From contig OU744732.1 in NCBI GenBank assembly GCA_916613615.1, forward strand, positions 59,657,227 to 59,721,226: 64,000 nucleotides of DNA, read 5' to 3'. This stretch comes from Steromphala cineraria. Taxonomy: Eukaryota > Mollusca > Gastropoda > Trochida > Trochidae. How positions within the stretch are numbered: the stretch's first letter is position 1; the number at the start of each line of letters is the position of its first letter. A program made the position numbers and the translations under genes. The notes under the pieces are model-generated. The model searched no databases and was not told the DNA's origin. It was given only the letters and a program-made list of their open reading frames with translations. Below, piece after piece: positions 13,012-23,950 of the stretch.

Positions 13012-14178
13012 TTAGGATTCTTCTATTTTGGTATGGTATATAATTTGTATGTTTTTTTTCACCGTTAAGATATACATAGACTAAAACATTTCCGATCGAA
13101 TTTCTCTTTTGATTTTACCATGCGTTTGACCCTTAAAGTAGATGGAGTGTTGCATTTTATCAATTTACAAGGCTATTTTGTCAAAATGTACTATAACAAT
13201 TGTTGACTTAAAAGGATCTAACTCTGGTCAATATAAGTCAACATGCAAATTTGTCATTTCCCACATCTAAATCATTACGTGCTGGTAAAAGGTTGATAAA
13301 AAACATTAAAAACTTGGTAAAGAAAATAAATGAAACCAAACACTTCAAAGAACAATTAGACGTTGATTGGTGGGAATGAACTCGATTAAACTCATCAATT
13401 TGAACTTCCAAATCTCTTGCTAAATGATCAAAGAAGAAAATTACGGTTCATTGAATACACTTTAAATGCATTGTAGGATTAATATATTTCCCATATGTGA
13501 CACTATAAAAAGGGTTAATTGATTATCGCACTCTGTTTTGATTGTTTGAGATTTATTTAATGCAGAATACAGTCAATAGACATAATTGAATTTCCTTAAT
13601 TCTGCTTATTCTTAGTCATAGTGAGGTGATATGAAATATACTAATAGTATTATTCTGTAAATAATGTCGGATGTAAAGTCATAATTTTTAGAAATCATTA
13701 AATTGTTATCATTCTTAACATAATAATAACAAATGGGTTTCTAGCTAAAGTGTTTTATATTAAAGTTTCATGGACATCATCTAAAAACATAGATTTGGAC
13801 GAAACGACAATTAAAATACCATTTATGACAATTACACTGATTAATTTTGTCAGGCGACCATAATAAGAAAATTAAACAGGGGTTTAAACAGTTTTCTAAT
13901 GATAATGAAAAACAAAGAAGTTGCTCAAAAGTAAAAAGGATCAACTGCTTTTGATATTGCCTTGAGCTAATAAGAAAAACTAACAAGTTCTTGACATTAA
14001 TTTGTAAAGCAAAAATCTGTGATACAGATGCCCTAAGGAAAAGACTTTCCCTACTGAAACCTGTTAACTATATATTTGAAATATTTTCAAAATATATAAT
14101 TAATTCTTATATTTTAAACTTGAATTACATTCCCTCGTATTGAAATAGAATTATGAATTATGATTTTGATCTGTCCTA
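13012..14178. other. Non-coding; homologous to 51.3-51.6 kb in part
   Basis: No gene seen. Positions about 13300-13560 match about 51330-51560 (shared AAACACTTCAAAGAACA, GAACTTCCAA, TAATATATTT...), so the paralogy of block A1 with 50.8 kb extends at least 1.8 kb. The rest is AT-rich up to the piggyBac target site. Confidence 0.5.
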
Positions 14179-14196
14179 TTAACCCTTACGATGCGG
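14179..14196 (+). mobile_element. Left end of piggyBac element: TTAA plus 14-bp TIR
   Basis: TTAA at 14179-14182 followed by CCCTTACGATGCGG at 14183-14196. The exact reverse complement followed by TTAA closes the element at 22756-22773. TTAA target duplication and CCC-initial ends are hallmarks of piggyBac. Confidence 0.95.
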
Positions 14197-14453
14197 CTAT
14201 ATATTTTTGCTCAACTAGCCCCCGTGGCGACATTGTTTTGTCCGGTGCCAGCCACCGTTATATCCTGATTGCACCGCCCACTGAATATGTTTATGTAGCG
14301 AGTCCCGGGTCTTTTACAACAATTGGTGTATCTATTTCGCGGATCCCGGATTTTTATTTAGAGCCTTGTAAAATGTTTATTTATGCACACAGAATAATTC
14401 TTTTTACATGGACTTCTAGATACACTGTGCCTCTTTATAAATATATAAAAAAA

Positions 14454-14490
14454 CATTACGATGCGCCTCATATTTTTTTTCCCACAGTCA
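14454..14490 (+). repeat. Internal imperfect copy of the piggyBac terminus
   Basis: CATTACGATGCG followed by a CCTCATATTTTT run repeats the layout of the outer end (CTTACGATGCGG then CTATATATTTTT) about 270 bp inside. It could be a subterminal transposase-binding repeat or a relic of an earlier end. Confidence 0.5.
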
Positions 14491-14510
14491 TCAAAAGAAA
14501 GTCTTTAATT

Positions 14511-16450
14511 CCGCTTGCCGCTTCTTTATTTTTGTGCGTGCATAGACATATGATACATGGAAAAAAAGACAATTCTTTTATCTACAAGTTGATATAAAAA
14601 TTATAAAAATATCTCTAATGGTTCGTGAGATATGAGTGCCGCAAGATGCGCGAGTTAAATACAAGTTCAATTAGCGAACGCCGGCGCGCAAGTAGCGCGT
14701 GTGAACGATCACTTATCTTTCGCTTGCCGCTTCTTTATTCCTGTCCGCGCATAGACATATGATACATGGAAAAAAAGACAATTCTTTTCTCTACAAGTTG
14801 ATATAAAAATTATAAAAATATCTCTAATGGTTCGTGAGATATGAGTGCCGCAAGGTGCGGGAGTTAAATACAAGTTTAATTAGCGAACGCCGGAGCGCAA
14901 GTAGAGCGCGCACCGCTTCTTCATTGCGCGCATAGACATATGATACATGGAAAAAAAGACAATTCTTTTCTCTACAAGTTGATATAAAAATTATAAAAAT
15001 ATCTCTAATGGTTCGTGAGATATGAGTGCCGCAAGGTGCGCGAGTTTACACAAGTTCAATTAGCGAACGCCGGAGCGCAAGTAGCGCGTGTGAACGATCA
15101 CTTATCTTTCGCTTGCCGCTTCTTTATTTTTGTGCGCGCATAGACATATGATACATGGAAAAAAAGACAATTCTTTTCTCTACAAGTTGATATAAAAATT
15201 ATAAAAATATCTCTAATGGTTCGTGAGATATGAGTGCCGCAAGGTGCGGGAGTTAAATACAAGTTCAATTAGCGAACGCCGGAGCGGAAGTAGCGCGTGT
15301 GAACGATCACTTATCTTTCGCTTGCCGCTTCTTTATTTTTGTGCGCGCATAGACATATGATACATGGAAAAAAAGACAATTCTTTTCTCTACAAGTTGAT
15401 ATAAAAATTATAAAAATATCTCTAATGGTTCGTGAGATATGAGTGCCGCAAGGTGCGGGAGTTAAATACAAGTTCAATTAGCGAACGCCGGAGCGGAAGT
15501 AGCGCGTGTGAACGATCACTTATCTTTCGCTTGCCGCTTCTTTATTTTTGTGCGCGCATAGACATATGATACATGGAAAAAAAGACAATTTTTTTCTCTA
15601 CAAGTTGATATAAAAATTATAAAAATATCTCTAATGGTTCGTGAGATATGAGTGCCGCAAGGTGCGGGAGTTAAATACAAGTTCAATTAGCGAACGCCGG
15701 AGCGCAAGTAGAGCGCGCACCGCTTCTTCATTGCGCGCATAGACATATGATACATGGAAAAAAAGACAATTCTTTTCTCTACAAGTTGATATAAAAATTA
15801 TAAAAATATCTCTAATGGTTCGTGAGATATGAGTGCCGCAAGGTGCGGGAGTTAAATACAAGTTCAATTAGCGAACGCCGGAGCGGAAGTAGCGCGTGTG
15901 AACGATCACTTATCTTTCGCTTGCCGCTTCTTTATTTTTGTGCGCGCATAGACATATGATACATGGAAAAAAAGACAATTCTTTTCTCTACAAGTTGATA
16001 TAAAAATTATAAAAATATCTCTAATGGTTCGTGAGATATGAGTGCCGCAAGGTGCGGGAGTTAAATACAAGTTCAATTAGCGAACGCCGGAGCGCAAGTA
16101 GAGCGCGCACCGCTTCTTCATTGCGCGCATAGACATATGATACATGGAAAAAAAGACAATTCTTTTCTCTACAAGTTGATATAAAAATTATAAAAATATC
16201 TCTAATGGTTCGTGAGATATGAGTGCCACAAGGTGCGGTAGTTAAATACAAGTTCAATTAGCGAACGCCGGCGCGCAAGTAGCGCGGGTGGACGATGTCA
16301 TTTATTCCGTGCATCGCTGCCGCTTCTTTATCATTGTGCGCGCATAGACAAATGATACATTGAAATGAAGACAATTTACTCCTCTACAAAATGGAGAAAA
16401 AAATTTGAAATTATCTCAAACGTTCCGTGAGATATGAATGCCGCAAGGTG
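14511..16450 (+). repeat. Tandem array, left arm of piggyBac (10 units)
   Basis: The landmark AGACATATGATACATGG recurs at 14544, 14753, 14934, 15142, 15351, 15560, 15741, 15950 and 16131, with a diverged tenth unit at 16346. Spacings are 209, 181, 208, 209, 209, 181, 209, 181 and 215. There are thus two monomer lengths, which differ by loss of about 28 bp near the CGCTTGCCGC segment. Units are nearly identical except for the last. The 78-residue minus-strand frames at 15.6-15.9 and 16.0-16.3 kb are copies of one another generated by this array, not genes. Confidence 0.95.
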
Positions 16451-16724
16451 GGTAACCCCAATCATTTTTGAGAAAAGGTTTGATATTTCCGACAGATAGC
16501 TTGCAGTTTCTTTAGTTTTTCGTGCGCATTTACAAATGACACATTGGACTGAAGCTCGTTCTTCGCTCTTTACAATCATGTAAATGATTTGATCCCCACC
16601 CCCTTCCAAAATTGTATATAGTGCCAAAGAAGGGGTGGGGGTTCATGATGCGGCTTCAGTTGAACTTCCACGGACAGCTCACATTGACTTTCTCTGTCTC
16701 TGTTACGAAATAAAAAAAGAAAAA

Positions 16725-16730
16725 TTTATT
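16725..16730 (-). promoter_or_regulatory. Candidate polyadenylation signal AATAAA
   Basis: On the minus strand AATAAA lies about 137 bases past the transposase stop codon, in an AT-rich stretch. It is the first exact match downstream of the gene that I noticed. Confidence 0.45.
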
Positions 16731-16866
16731 TTTATAAATGCTTGTACAATATAATCAACAAATATATAAGTATAACAATAATCACCTTCAAAGGTGCGAA
16801 TAACAGCTTTATAGAACCTAACAAGGTCTAGAGTTCAGTCCACACTTCTACTTCTTTTTTCTTTCT

Positions 16867-18846
16867 TCAATTATCTTCATCCCCATCTTCCTCTTCCCTC
16901 TCTATCATACTGATATAGGCTTTACAGAAATCTTGTGATGTGTGGTATAGGCGGAAACATGGTTCTACACACAAAGCAACATTGCAGTCTAGACACTCGA
17001 AACAAGATTCTCTTCCTACTCTTTTCTTCTTTCTTGCTGGCTGGTTGGCAGCTGCCGCTCCACGCCGCAAGAGTTCACGTCTGGCTTTAGAACATACAAC
17101 ACAGGTGCGTGACAAATTCTTCTTTCTTCCTACAGGCTCGATCTTTGAAGGAAAGTGACGGCCATGCAGGCGTACAATACTGTCGTCGGTCGTACATCGC
17201 CGACCCCGGGGACGTCTGCCGAGAGATGCAACCTTATCTCTGTCGGCAAATGTTATGATGTGTTGAACTATTTCTTTTCTAAATTCTCTGTTTGTCTTTA
17301 GTGTTTTATCTTTGGAGAGTTCTTTGTACAGAACGTAGGCATTCAAAAGAGCAACGTTGAGGATATGAAACCACACACGCTTCCACCACTTTAGAGTTTT
17401 CATCTTGAACGGTGTGTACGACAACATCTGACCGGCCCGGTCGACGCCACCCATGTACTTGTTGTATTCATGAACGATCCGAGGTTTTGTAATTGGTTCT
17501 CCAGTCACCCTGTTCTTCCTTCCCGACTCGACATCTTCCGTGTCCTCAACAGTGGACATAAGCAAGACTGACTTTCTGTCCTCATACCTGACGATCAGAA
17601 GTTCTTTGTTGTGTTGCTGCAACATAGAACCTTTCTCTGGTTTCTTCGTTTTTCTCTTCAGTTTGACTGGGATTCCGCTCCTATTTCCTCGCAAAGTCCC
17701 CGTCGCACCGAAACCACACTTCCACAGATTGATGTACAATGTCACAGATGAATAGAAATTGTCCATGTAAACATGATATCCCTTCCGAGAGTAATCTTTG
17801 ACCAAATCCATGACCAAATCATACGTTTTCCCTCCAATAGAAACTTCGTTGGTTCTTCCAGTGTAGAGTTTGAATTTACAGACGTATCCATTGTGCGAGT
17901 CACACAACATGTAAGCCTTGATGCCATACTTCTTAGGTTTGTCAGGGTTGTAAACCTTGAAGCTGAGGTTGCCTTTCCAAGGCACCAATCCCTCATCAAC
18001 TGAGATATGTTGATGCGGTATATAAACTCTTGAGAACCGATGTATGATGCGGTTATACAATATTCCAAGTTTATTGAGTGGGGAAAACTGTGGTGTGTTT
18101 CGTCCTGGCATTGTACTGTTATCAGATAAGTGAAGAAACGTGAGCAACAACCAAAACCTGTCTCTAGGCATACACTTTGGGAAGAAAGGCGTCGAGGTAA
18201 CATCACTAGTCGACCAATACTCTGAAAAGTTCCTCTGTACAACTAAGGACATGGCGATAGTCATCGCTACGAATACTTTCATTTCCTCAGCATTCGTATC
18301 CTTCCACTGGCGCATTCTTGACTTGGGCGGGAGGACCTCGTCGTCGCATTCTTGGTGAAAGTATCTATTGGTTTCCGTTGCCATTAATCCGTAATCATCT
18401 TCTTGTAAGAACATTTCGAAATAGTCAATAGGTTTTGGTTGCTCAGGCAATTCTTTGAACTGTCCCAGCCCAGTCTGTCCCGTAAAAGGCAGATCAACAC
18501 GTCCACGTGGCCTCGGCCCGTCCTTCCAGTTTGCCGCAAAATCCCCCTCCCCTGTATCAGAGGTGTCACTGTCTTGATCATCCAAGTCAACGAACTCGTC
18601 AGTGGAAGAACCAGCAGAAGCTGCGCTCGCCGTAGCAGCTAGTATACGTCTTGCAATGTTCCTTATGTCTGGATCACTGTCCATGTCCGATACCAATCCA
18701 TCACTATCACTATTCACATCACTATCATCAGTAGTTTCCATATCAGAAGTTTCATCAGCATGGACTTCGGAAGAGAACTCGTCGTCTGAAGCATACGGCC
18801 CCCCATAGTTCCGAGTCCTCGGTCTCCTTCCTCTAAATCTTGGCAT
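16867..18846 (-). CDS. piggyBac-type transposase, 659 aa, intact
   Basis: Cut-and-paste DNA transposase of the DDE superfamily, acting in the nucleus on its own TTAA-flanked ends. The first 105 residues are acidic and disordered (a run rich in D, S and E). The catalytic core follows, with the first aspartate at D284 in SVDEGLVPWKG, the second at D362 in YMDNFYSS and the third at D469 in MGGVDR. The 78-residue spacing between the first two equals that of the Trichoplusia ni enzyme (D268/D346). The C-terminus carries the cysteine-rich zinc-binding domain: C582, C585, C615, C618, C621, C626, C630, H635, C641, preceded by basic RKKKR. There is a single exon with no stop or frameshift. The start at 18846 gives a basic MPRFRGRRPR leader, and no upstream ATG extends it sensibly. 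Its length is within the family range. Confidence 0.95.
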   Translation of the reverse strand: MPRFRGRRPRTRNYGGPYASDDEFSSEVHADETSDMETTDDSDVNSDSDGLVSDMDSDPDIRNIARRILAATASAASAGSSTDEFVDLDDQDSDTSDTGEGDFAANWKDGPRPRGRVDLPFTGQTGLGQFKELPEQPKPIDYFEMFLQEDDYGLMATETNRYFHQECDDEVLPPKSRMRQWKDTNAEEMKVFVAMTIAMSLVVQRNFSEYWSTSDVTSTPFFPKCMPRDRFWLLLTFLHLSDNSTMPGRNTPQFSPLNKLGILYNRIIHRFSRVYIPHQHISVDEGLVPWKGNLSFKVYNPDKPKKYGIKAYMLCDSHNGYVCKFKLYTGRTNEVSIGGKTYDLVMDLVKDYSRKGYHVYMDNFYSSVTLYINLWKCGFGATGTLRGNRSGIPVKLKRKTKKPEKGSMLQQHNKELLIVRYEDRKSVLLMSTVEDTEDVESGRKNRVTGEPITKPRIVHEYNKYMGGVDRAGQMLSYTPFKMKTLKWWKRVWFHILNVALLNAYVLYKELSKDKTLKTNREFRKEIVQHIITFADRDKVASLGRRPRGRRCTTDDSIVRLHGRHFPSKIEPVGRKKNLSRTCVVCSKARRELLRRGAAAANQPARKKKRVGRESCFECLDCNVALCVEPCFRLYHTSQDFCKAYISMIEREEEDGDEDN

Positions 18847-19289
18847 CTTCTATATCATCTGTAATAGATTGAAACAGATTTAGACATGTGCAAGTAAGAA
18901 CAACTCAGGAGCATTTTACAGAGAAAATCAGTGTGAGCCTCATGGACATTCATTTGCCGTCATTCCAAAGTATTTGAAACAATCACACCATCGGCGCCGA
19001 CGGCACCAAAGGCAATGGTAAAATTCACATATTTGGACGTTTCATGACTGTCCCGGCTAACCCCGGTTCTTTTATTCATACGACTCCCCAAAAGTCGAAA
19101 ACCTGGGCTTTCTTCTGACTTCCTAGGCGACGAGTTGGCGAGTCGCGAACGAAACAACCATCTACGTCAGGGAAGCTCTGATTGTCAGTTGTGGATTACA
19201 AAAGTTTTGCAACTTTTGATAGGTTCCACGGACCTAACCGCCGCAGCGTCGCGGCGAAACCCAAACAAAATTGCCGATGTCAAAAAAAG
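18847..19289. other. Transposase upstream region
   Basis: Between the start codon and the first right-type repeat unit. It should hold the promoter of the minus-strand transposase, but I see no clear TATA box. It is GC- and CpG-richer than the flanking genome. Short frames on both strands are without family resemblance. Confidence 0.4.
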
Positions 19290-19610
19290 GACATCAACAC
19301 ATTTTGCGGGGCTTCTTGCATCTTTATTTCTCTTTGCGCATATACATATGATATACCAAAATGATGGCACTTTTATTCTCTTTCCAACGATATATCGTGT
19401 GTTAGAGCGCGCCGCTTGGTTAGTGAAATATCAAGCGCGAAAGTACATACTTTTGCGGCCTTTATAGTATAATTATTTGCATGGGCGGACATACAAATGA
19501 TATGCCAAAATGAAGGCAATTTCATCCTCTTTCCAACGATATCTCATGTGTTAGAGCGCGCCGCTTGGTAAGTGAAATATCAAGCGCGAAAGCAATCTCT
19601 CGGACTTTGT
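19290..19610 (+). repeat. Two isolated right-type array units
   Basis: GCGCATATAC near 19336 and a diverged GGCGGACATAC near 19484 (148 bp apart) each begin a unit with TTTATTCTCTTTCC-like sequence, GTTAGAGCGCGCC, and GTGAAATATCAAGCGCGAAAG. They belong to the same family as the main array at 20.9-22.5 kb, separated from it by 1.3 kb of other sequence. Confidence 0.85.
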
Positions 19611-19614
19611 GTTC

Positions 19615-20870
19615 TGAAATCCGAGGCACTGGGCAACGTTGCCCATGAAATTGGTTGTTCTCGAATGGAAGGACCTCGCCCGACATATAAGGAAAATGTT
19701 TCAGACCTCGGAATAACACCGAAAATAGTTTTTGAATTTCACTAAACATGATATTGATTTTGAAAGTTTGGGTGCTAAGGGTCAATTTTTCCCATGGTTT
19801 GCGGCGAGGCCCGCACTAGAAATAGTGAAAATTCTCGAATGAATGTTCCGAGCACCCTCGATTTTTCATGGGAAAAATTCCCACAAACGTTCCGTCCCTC
19901 TCGGGAGAAAATTCTCGGTCTCCGAAAAAGTTGAATAAGTCAAAAACCGATTGCTTCGCGTCAACAACATTTATACCGCAGATAGAGCCCCGACTTTTCC
20001 ACCTCTCCAATAAGTCACTTTTCACAAATAAATTTTTTTTATTTTGTTATTGACGAAAACGGTTTTATGTAAATATTTCAATAATTAGTAACTTCTCCTT
20101 TCTTCCAGGGACGTGAAAGGGTAGACATTGACACTCAAAGTTTGGACATGTGCAGTTTCAGCAAATGGCATCACAAACAAAAATGTTCACGCAGTTCTAA
20201 AAAACCCGAGTGCAGCCGAAATTTAGTGGGAAATTTTTCTCACAAAAACGACTACAGTCGGAAAAAGCGTCTCGATCATGACAATATTTCTGTTTCCGAG
20301 TTATAACTTTTTAGGCAGAACTGGAAGCAAACTTTCGCTTCGACAGTTTTTAGCTTTGGGGGCTAAGGGTAAATTTGTACCATGTCTCGTGGCGAGGCCC
20401 GAACTAAAAATATTGAAAATCCTCGAAAGAAAACTCCGAGTACGCTCGATTTTTCATGGGAAAAAAGTCCATACCTCACGGCGAAGCTCGGAAGTGGTCA
20501 AAATCTCCGGCCTTCGTCATAACCCGAGAGTGAAAGTGGCCCAAAAAAAGCCCATACCGCCGGGTGGTCTCGGAAAAGTAGAACAAAAGCACGATCGTGC
20601 TCAAAACCCGATAGTGTGAATGTGGTCATGGGACAACTTTCCCATTACATCATGGCGAGACCCGGGACAAAATTTCCGATGGCCGGAAGTGGTCAGAACA
20701 CTCGGACGTCCCTTTCGTCATGGGAAAACGTTCCCATTACCTCATGCCGAGACCCGGAAAAAATTGTCGATGCCCGGAAGTGGTTCGGAACCTCTGACGT
20801 CATCGCAACCCGATCATGTAAGTTTGGTAATGGGACAAGTTTCCCATTACGTCATGACTAAAAACCGGAA
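19615..20870. repeat. Diverged repeats with near-palindromic ATGGGA...TCCCAT motifs
   Basis: A segment around 19790-19885 (GGCGAGGCCCGCACTA..., CGATTTTTCATGGGAAAA) recurs at 20378-20465. From 20610 a further unit of about 92-110 bp occurs three times, each with ATGGGA-4 to 6 nt-TCCCATTAC followed by a TCATG-CGAGACCCGG-type stretch (20627, 20719, 20829). The motif ATGGGAAAACGTTCCCAT at 20721 is nearly palindromic. Frames here are repeat-derived. Confidence 0.7.
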
Positions 20871-20879
20871 AAAATGTTT

Positions 20880-22510
20880 TATGTCAAAAAGACCTACACA
20901 CATTTTGCGGGGCTTCTTGCATCTTTATTTCTCTTTGCGCATATACATATCATATACCAAAATGATGGCACTTTTATTCTCTTTCCATCGATATATCTTG
21001 CTTTATAGCGCGCCACTTGGTTAGTAAAATATCAAGCGCAAAAGCTTTTTTTTTGCGGCCTTCATAGTACAATTATTTGCAACTGCGCATATACAAATTA
21101 TACACCAAATTGAAGACAATTTTATTCTCTTTCCATCGATATATCATGTTTTATAGCGCGCCAATTTGTTATTGAAATATCATGCACGAAAGTCGAAAAC
21201 TTTTAAATATTTTTAGTACAATTATTTGCAACTGCGCATATACAAATTATACACCAAATTGAAGACAATTTTATTCTCTTTCCATCGATATATCATGTGG
21301 TAGAGCGCGCCACTTGGTTAGTGAAATATCGAGCGCGAAAGAACACATTTTGTTTGCTTTTGCGGCTTTTTGCGGCCTTTATAGTGCAATTATTTGCAAC
21401 TGCGCATATACAAATTATACACCAAATTGAAGACAATTTTATTCTCTTTCCATCGATATATCATGTGTTAGAGCGCGCCACTTGGTTAGTGAAATATCGA
21501 GCGTGAAAGAACACATTTTGTCTGCTTTTGCGGCCTTTTGCGGCCTTTTGTGGCCTTTATAGTGCAATTATTTGAAACTGCGCATATGCAAATTATACAC
21601 CAAATTGAAGACAATTTTATTCTCTTTCCATCGATATATCATGTGGTAGAGCGCGCCACTGGGTTAGTGAAATATCAAGCGCGAAAGAACACATTTTGAA
21701 ATATTTTTTAGTACAATTATTTGAAAACTGCGCATATACAAATTATACACCAAATTGAAGACAATTTTATTCTCTTTCCATCGATATATCATGTGTTAGA
21801 GCGCGCCACTTGGTTAGTGAAATATCAAGCGCGAAAGAACACATTTTGTCTGCTTTTGCGGCCTTTTACGGCCTTTATAGTACAATTATTTGCAACTGCG
21901 CATATACAAATTATACACCAAATTGAAGACAATTTTATTCTCTTTCCATCGATATATCATGTGGTAGAGCGCGCCACTTGGTTAGTGAAATATCAAGCGC
22001 GAAAGAACACATTTTGGCTGTTTTTGCGGCCTTTTACGGCCTTTATAGTACAATTATTTGCAACTGCGCATATACAAATTATACACCAAATTGAAGACAA
22101 TTTTATTCTCTTTCTATCGATATATCATGTGGTAGAGCGCGCCACTTGGTTAGTGAAATATCATGCACGAAAGTCGAAAACTTTTAAATATTTTTTAGTA
22201 CAATTATTTGAAAACTGCGTATATACAAATTATACACCAAATTGAAGACAATTTTATTCTCTTTCCATCGATATATCATATGTTAGAGCGCGCCACTTGG
22301 TTAGTGAAATATCAAGCGCGAAAGAACACATTTTGTCTGCTTTTGCGGCCTTTTACGGCCTTTATAGTACAATTATTTGCAACTGCGCATATACAAATTA
22401 TACACCAAATTGAAGACAATTTTATTCTCTTTCCATCGATATATCATGTGTTAGAGCGCGCCACTTGGTTAATGAAATATCAAGCGCAAAAGAACACATT
22501 TTGTCTGCTT
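20880..22510 (+). repeat. Tandem array, right arm of piggyBac (10 units)
   Basis: The landmark GCGCATATAC recurs at 20937, 21085, 21234, 21402, 21580, 21730, 21898, 22066, 22217 and 22385, with spacings of 148, 149, 168, 178, 150, 168, 168, 151 and 168. Again there are two lengths; the longer units add a (TTTTGCGGCC)-type segment. Each unit carries GAAGACAATTTTATTCTC, ATCGATATATCATG, TAGAGCGCGCCACTTGG and GTGAAATATCAAGCGCG. The monomer aligns in the same orientation with that of the left array (ACAATT-TTCTCT core and GTGA-ATAT-A-GCGC end). The frames at 21721-22245 and 22208-22573 are repeat-derived. Confidence 0.95.
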
Positions 22511-22755
22511 TTTGTCAACAATTCAACAGAGAAAATACATGTTTTCACGGGGCTCGCTGTCTGCGCCAGTTAAACCAATTTTCATAAAACAACGGCGTTT
22601 AGCGAGGCGCGGAAAATAATTACGAGCAATCCGGGAGCCGCCAAAACTGCTTGCAGTAAATTTTTGCCTTCTCGTGAAAGTTAGAGTCCGGACTCCGGAT
22701 TTCGCCTAGAGGGCTTGCGCGCCAGTTTATATTTGGCACGGAAATATACCGCTCC

Positions 22756-22773
22756 CCGCATCGTAAGGGTTAA
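22756..22773 (-). mobile_element. Right end of piggyBac element: 14-bp TIR plus TTAA
   Basis: CCGCATCGTAAGGG at 22756-22769 is the exact reverse complement of the left end and is followed directly by TTAA (22770-22773). Confidence 0.95.
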
Positions 22774-23837
22774 GCTACATAATGATATTATGCAATTTAT
22801 ACTAAATATATAGTTAATACTCTATGTAGAACGCCTTTTACAAGTTTGATTTACAGAGCTTGCTCTACAAATTCTCAAAAAATGCAAATAAATGTGGAAA
22901 TTTGTTGACTTAATGAGCTTTGGTCGTATAAACAAACATGTTGATTTGTCATTAATTGTAATTTACTACTTTATTTTAGAATTTTATTTACGTAACATTG
23001 CATAAAGCTCACAGAGATAAGACAGGAGGAATGCTGGTGTTGAGCTCGTTGTTGGTCCAATTTGTAGGATAAAAAACAATTAAGGCAAAGATATATAACA
23101 ATCAACATAGTTAATAAACAATATTGAGCGTGTTTATATCAACTTTCAATACAGATAGATTACATTAACATAATTGATATTTACAATAGAATACATCACC
23201 TTTTCGTCTACAGCATACAGAATGATATCATTTATATTAATTAAACATTATCTACATAATGAGATAGGGCGACAAATCCTGACATGAGCATAAAAAAATA
23301 ACAATTTGTGACATTAAGTTGATAACAAATTAATGCCAAAAGAAACGCAAATATTAATTGCTTATTCTTAATGATTTACATATTTCTATAAAATAAATGA
23401 AATGAGTGAAAGCAATTTGAGATAAAAATGATTTTATTAAATTATTTATGCATTTGAGTCGGATACAAAGTAGTTGTCACAACTGTCACACTTGAAAGGA
23501 GCTCGTTTGGTCCCTTATAACATCTATCTGAAATGTGAAAAAAATTACCTGTTATTAATCATTACATGCAGTGTCCTTAAATTGAATGAATTCTATTAAT
23601 GTCTATAAATATGTTGACATCGGCAAAAGCTTTGAAAGTAAATAGTTGAAAACAGAAAAAACTACTTCACGTCAGTTCGAATTCATGAGTTTTTTGAACT
23701 GATACAGTCAGAATGTCATTTGTGTTTGTAATGAAAAAAAACTCAGATAAGCAAATAATCCTGCATATACCATCAACTTATATTTTCATCATTGCGGACT
23801 GTTCTAATCTCATTATTGCCTTGGTGAACAGTGGCAT
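22774..23837. other. Non-coding AT-rich stretch
   Basis: No gene or element boundary seen. Homology with the second copy of the duplication becomes visible from about 23760 (compare 55470). Confidence 0.5.
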
Positions 23838-23950
23838 CTGATGTAGCTTTCATTGTTTGCACTGTCTGGAGTGAAATTGACATGCAATGTATCAGGCTTT
23901 GCGTATCTCACTTCTCTTTGGAGCGGTCTGAGAGAATGTCTCAAGTACCA
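23838..23950 (-). pseudogene. Block A2, decayed relative of exon A1
   Basis: Aligns with 11579-11700 through CAATTTCACTCCAGACAG and GAAGTGAGATACG, but lost a base in GCATG-TCAA (GCATGGTCAA in the other copies) and has no donor after CATCAGAT. It is a sister of 55551-55664. Confidence 0.6.

Larger units (their letters stand above)
14183..22769 (-). mobile_element. Complete piggyBac transposon, 8587 bp
   Basis: Both ends are visible: identical 14-bp TIRs, flanked by TTAA on each side. Inside, a full-length transposase lies on the minus strand (16867-18846). A tandem array of 181/209-bp units (14.5-16.45 kb) lies on one side, and a tandem array of about 150/168-bp units (20.9-22.5 kb, with two more units at 19.3-19.6 kb) lies on the other. 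An older repeat region occupies 19.6-20.9 kb. piggyBac elements are usually around 2.5-5 kb, so the arrays account for most of the excess length. An intact gene and perfect ends suggest fairly recent mobility. The local GC and CpG content is higher than the flanks, consistent with an independent origin. Confidence 0.93.

Noticed and set aside
14160..14597. 145-residue plus-strand open frame
   Set aside because: It crosses the piggyBac target site, the TIR and the start of the tandem array, so it cannot be a gene of either the element or the host.
15631..16257. Two near-identical 78-residue minus-strand frames
   Set aside because: They are copies generated by the tandem array in the piggyBac left arm.
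17742..18242. 166-residue minus-strand frame overlapping the transposase
   Set aside because: It is a shadow frame of the transposase coding sequence.
21721..22573. 174- and 121-residue plus-strand frames with repeated peptides
   Set aside because: The translation repeats with the array monomer, and the 168-bp units are a multiple of three.
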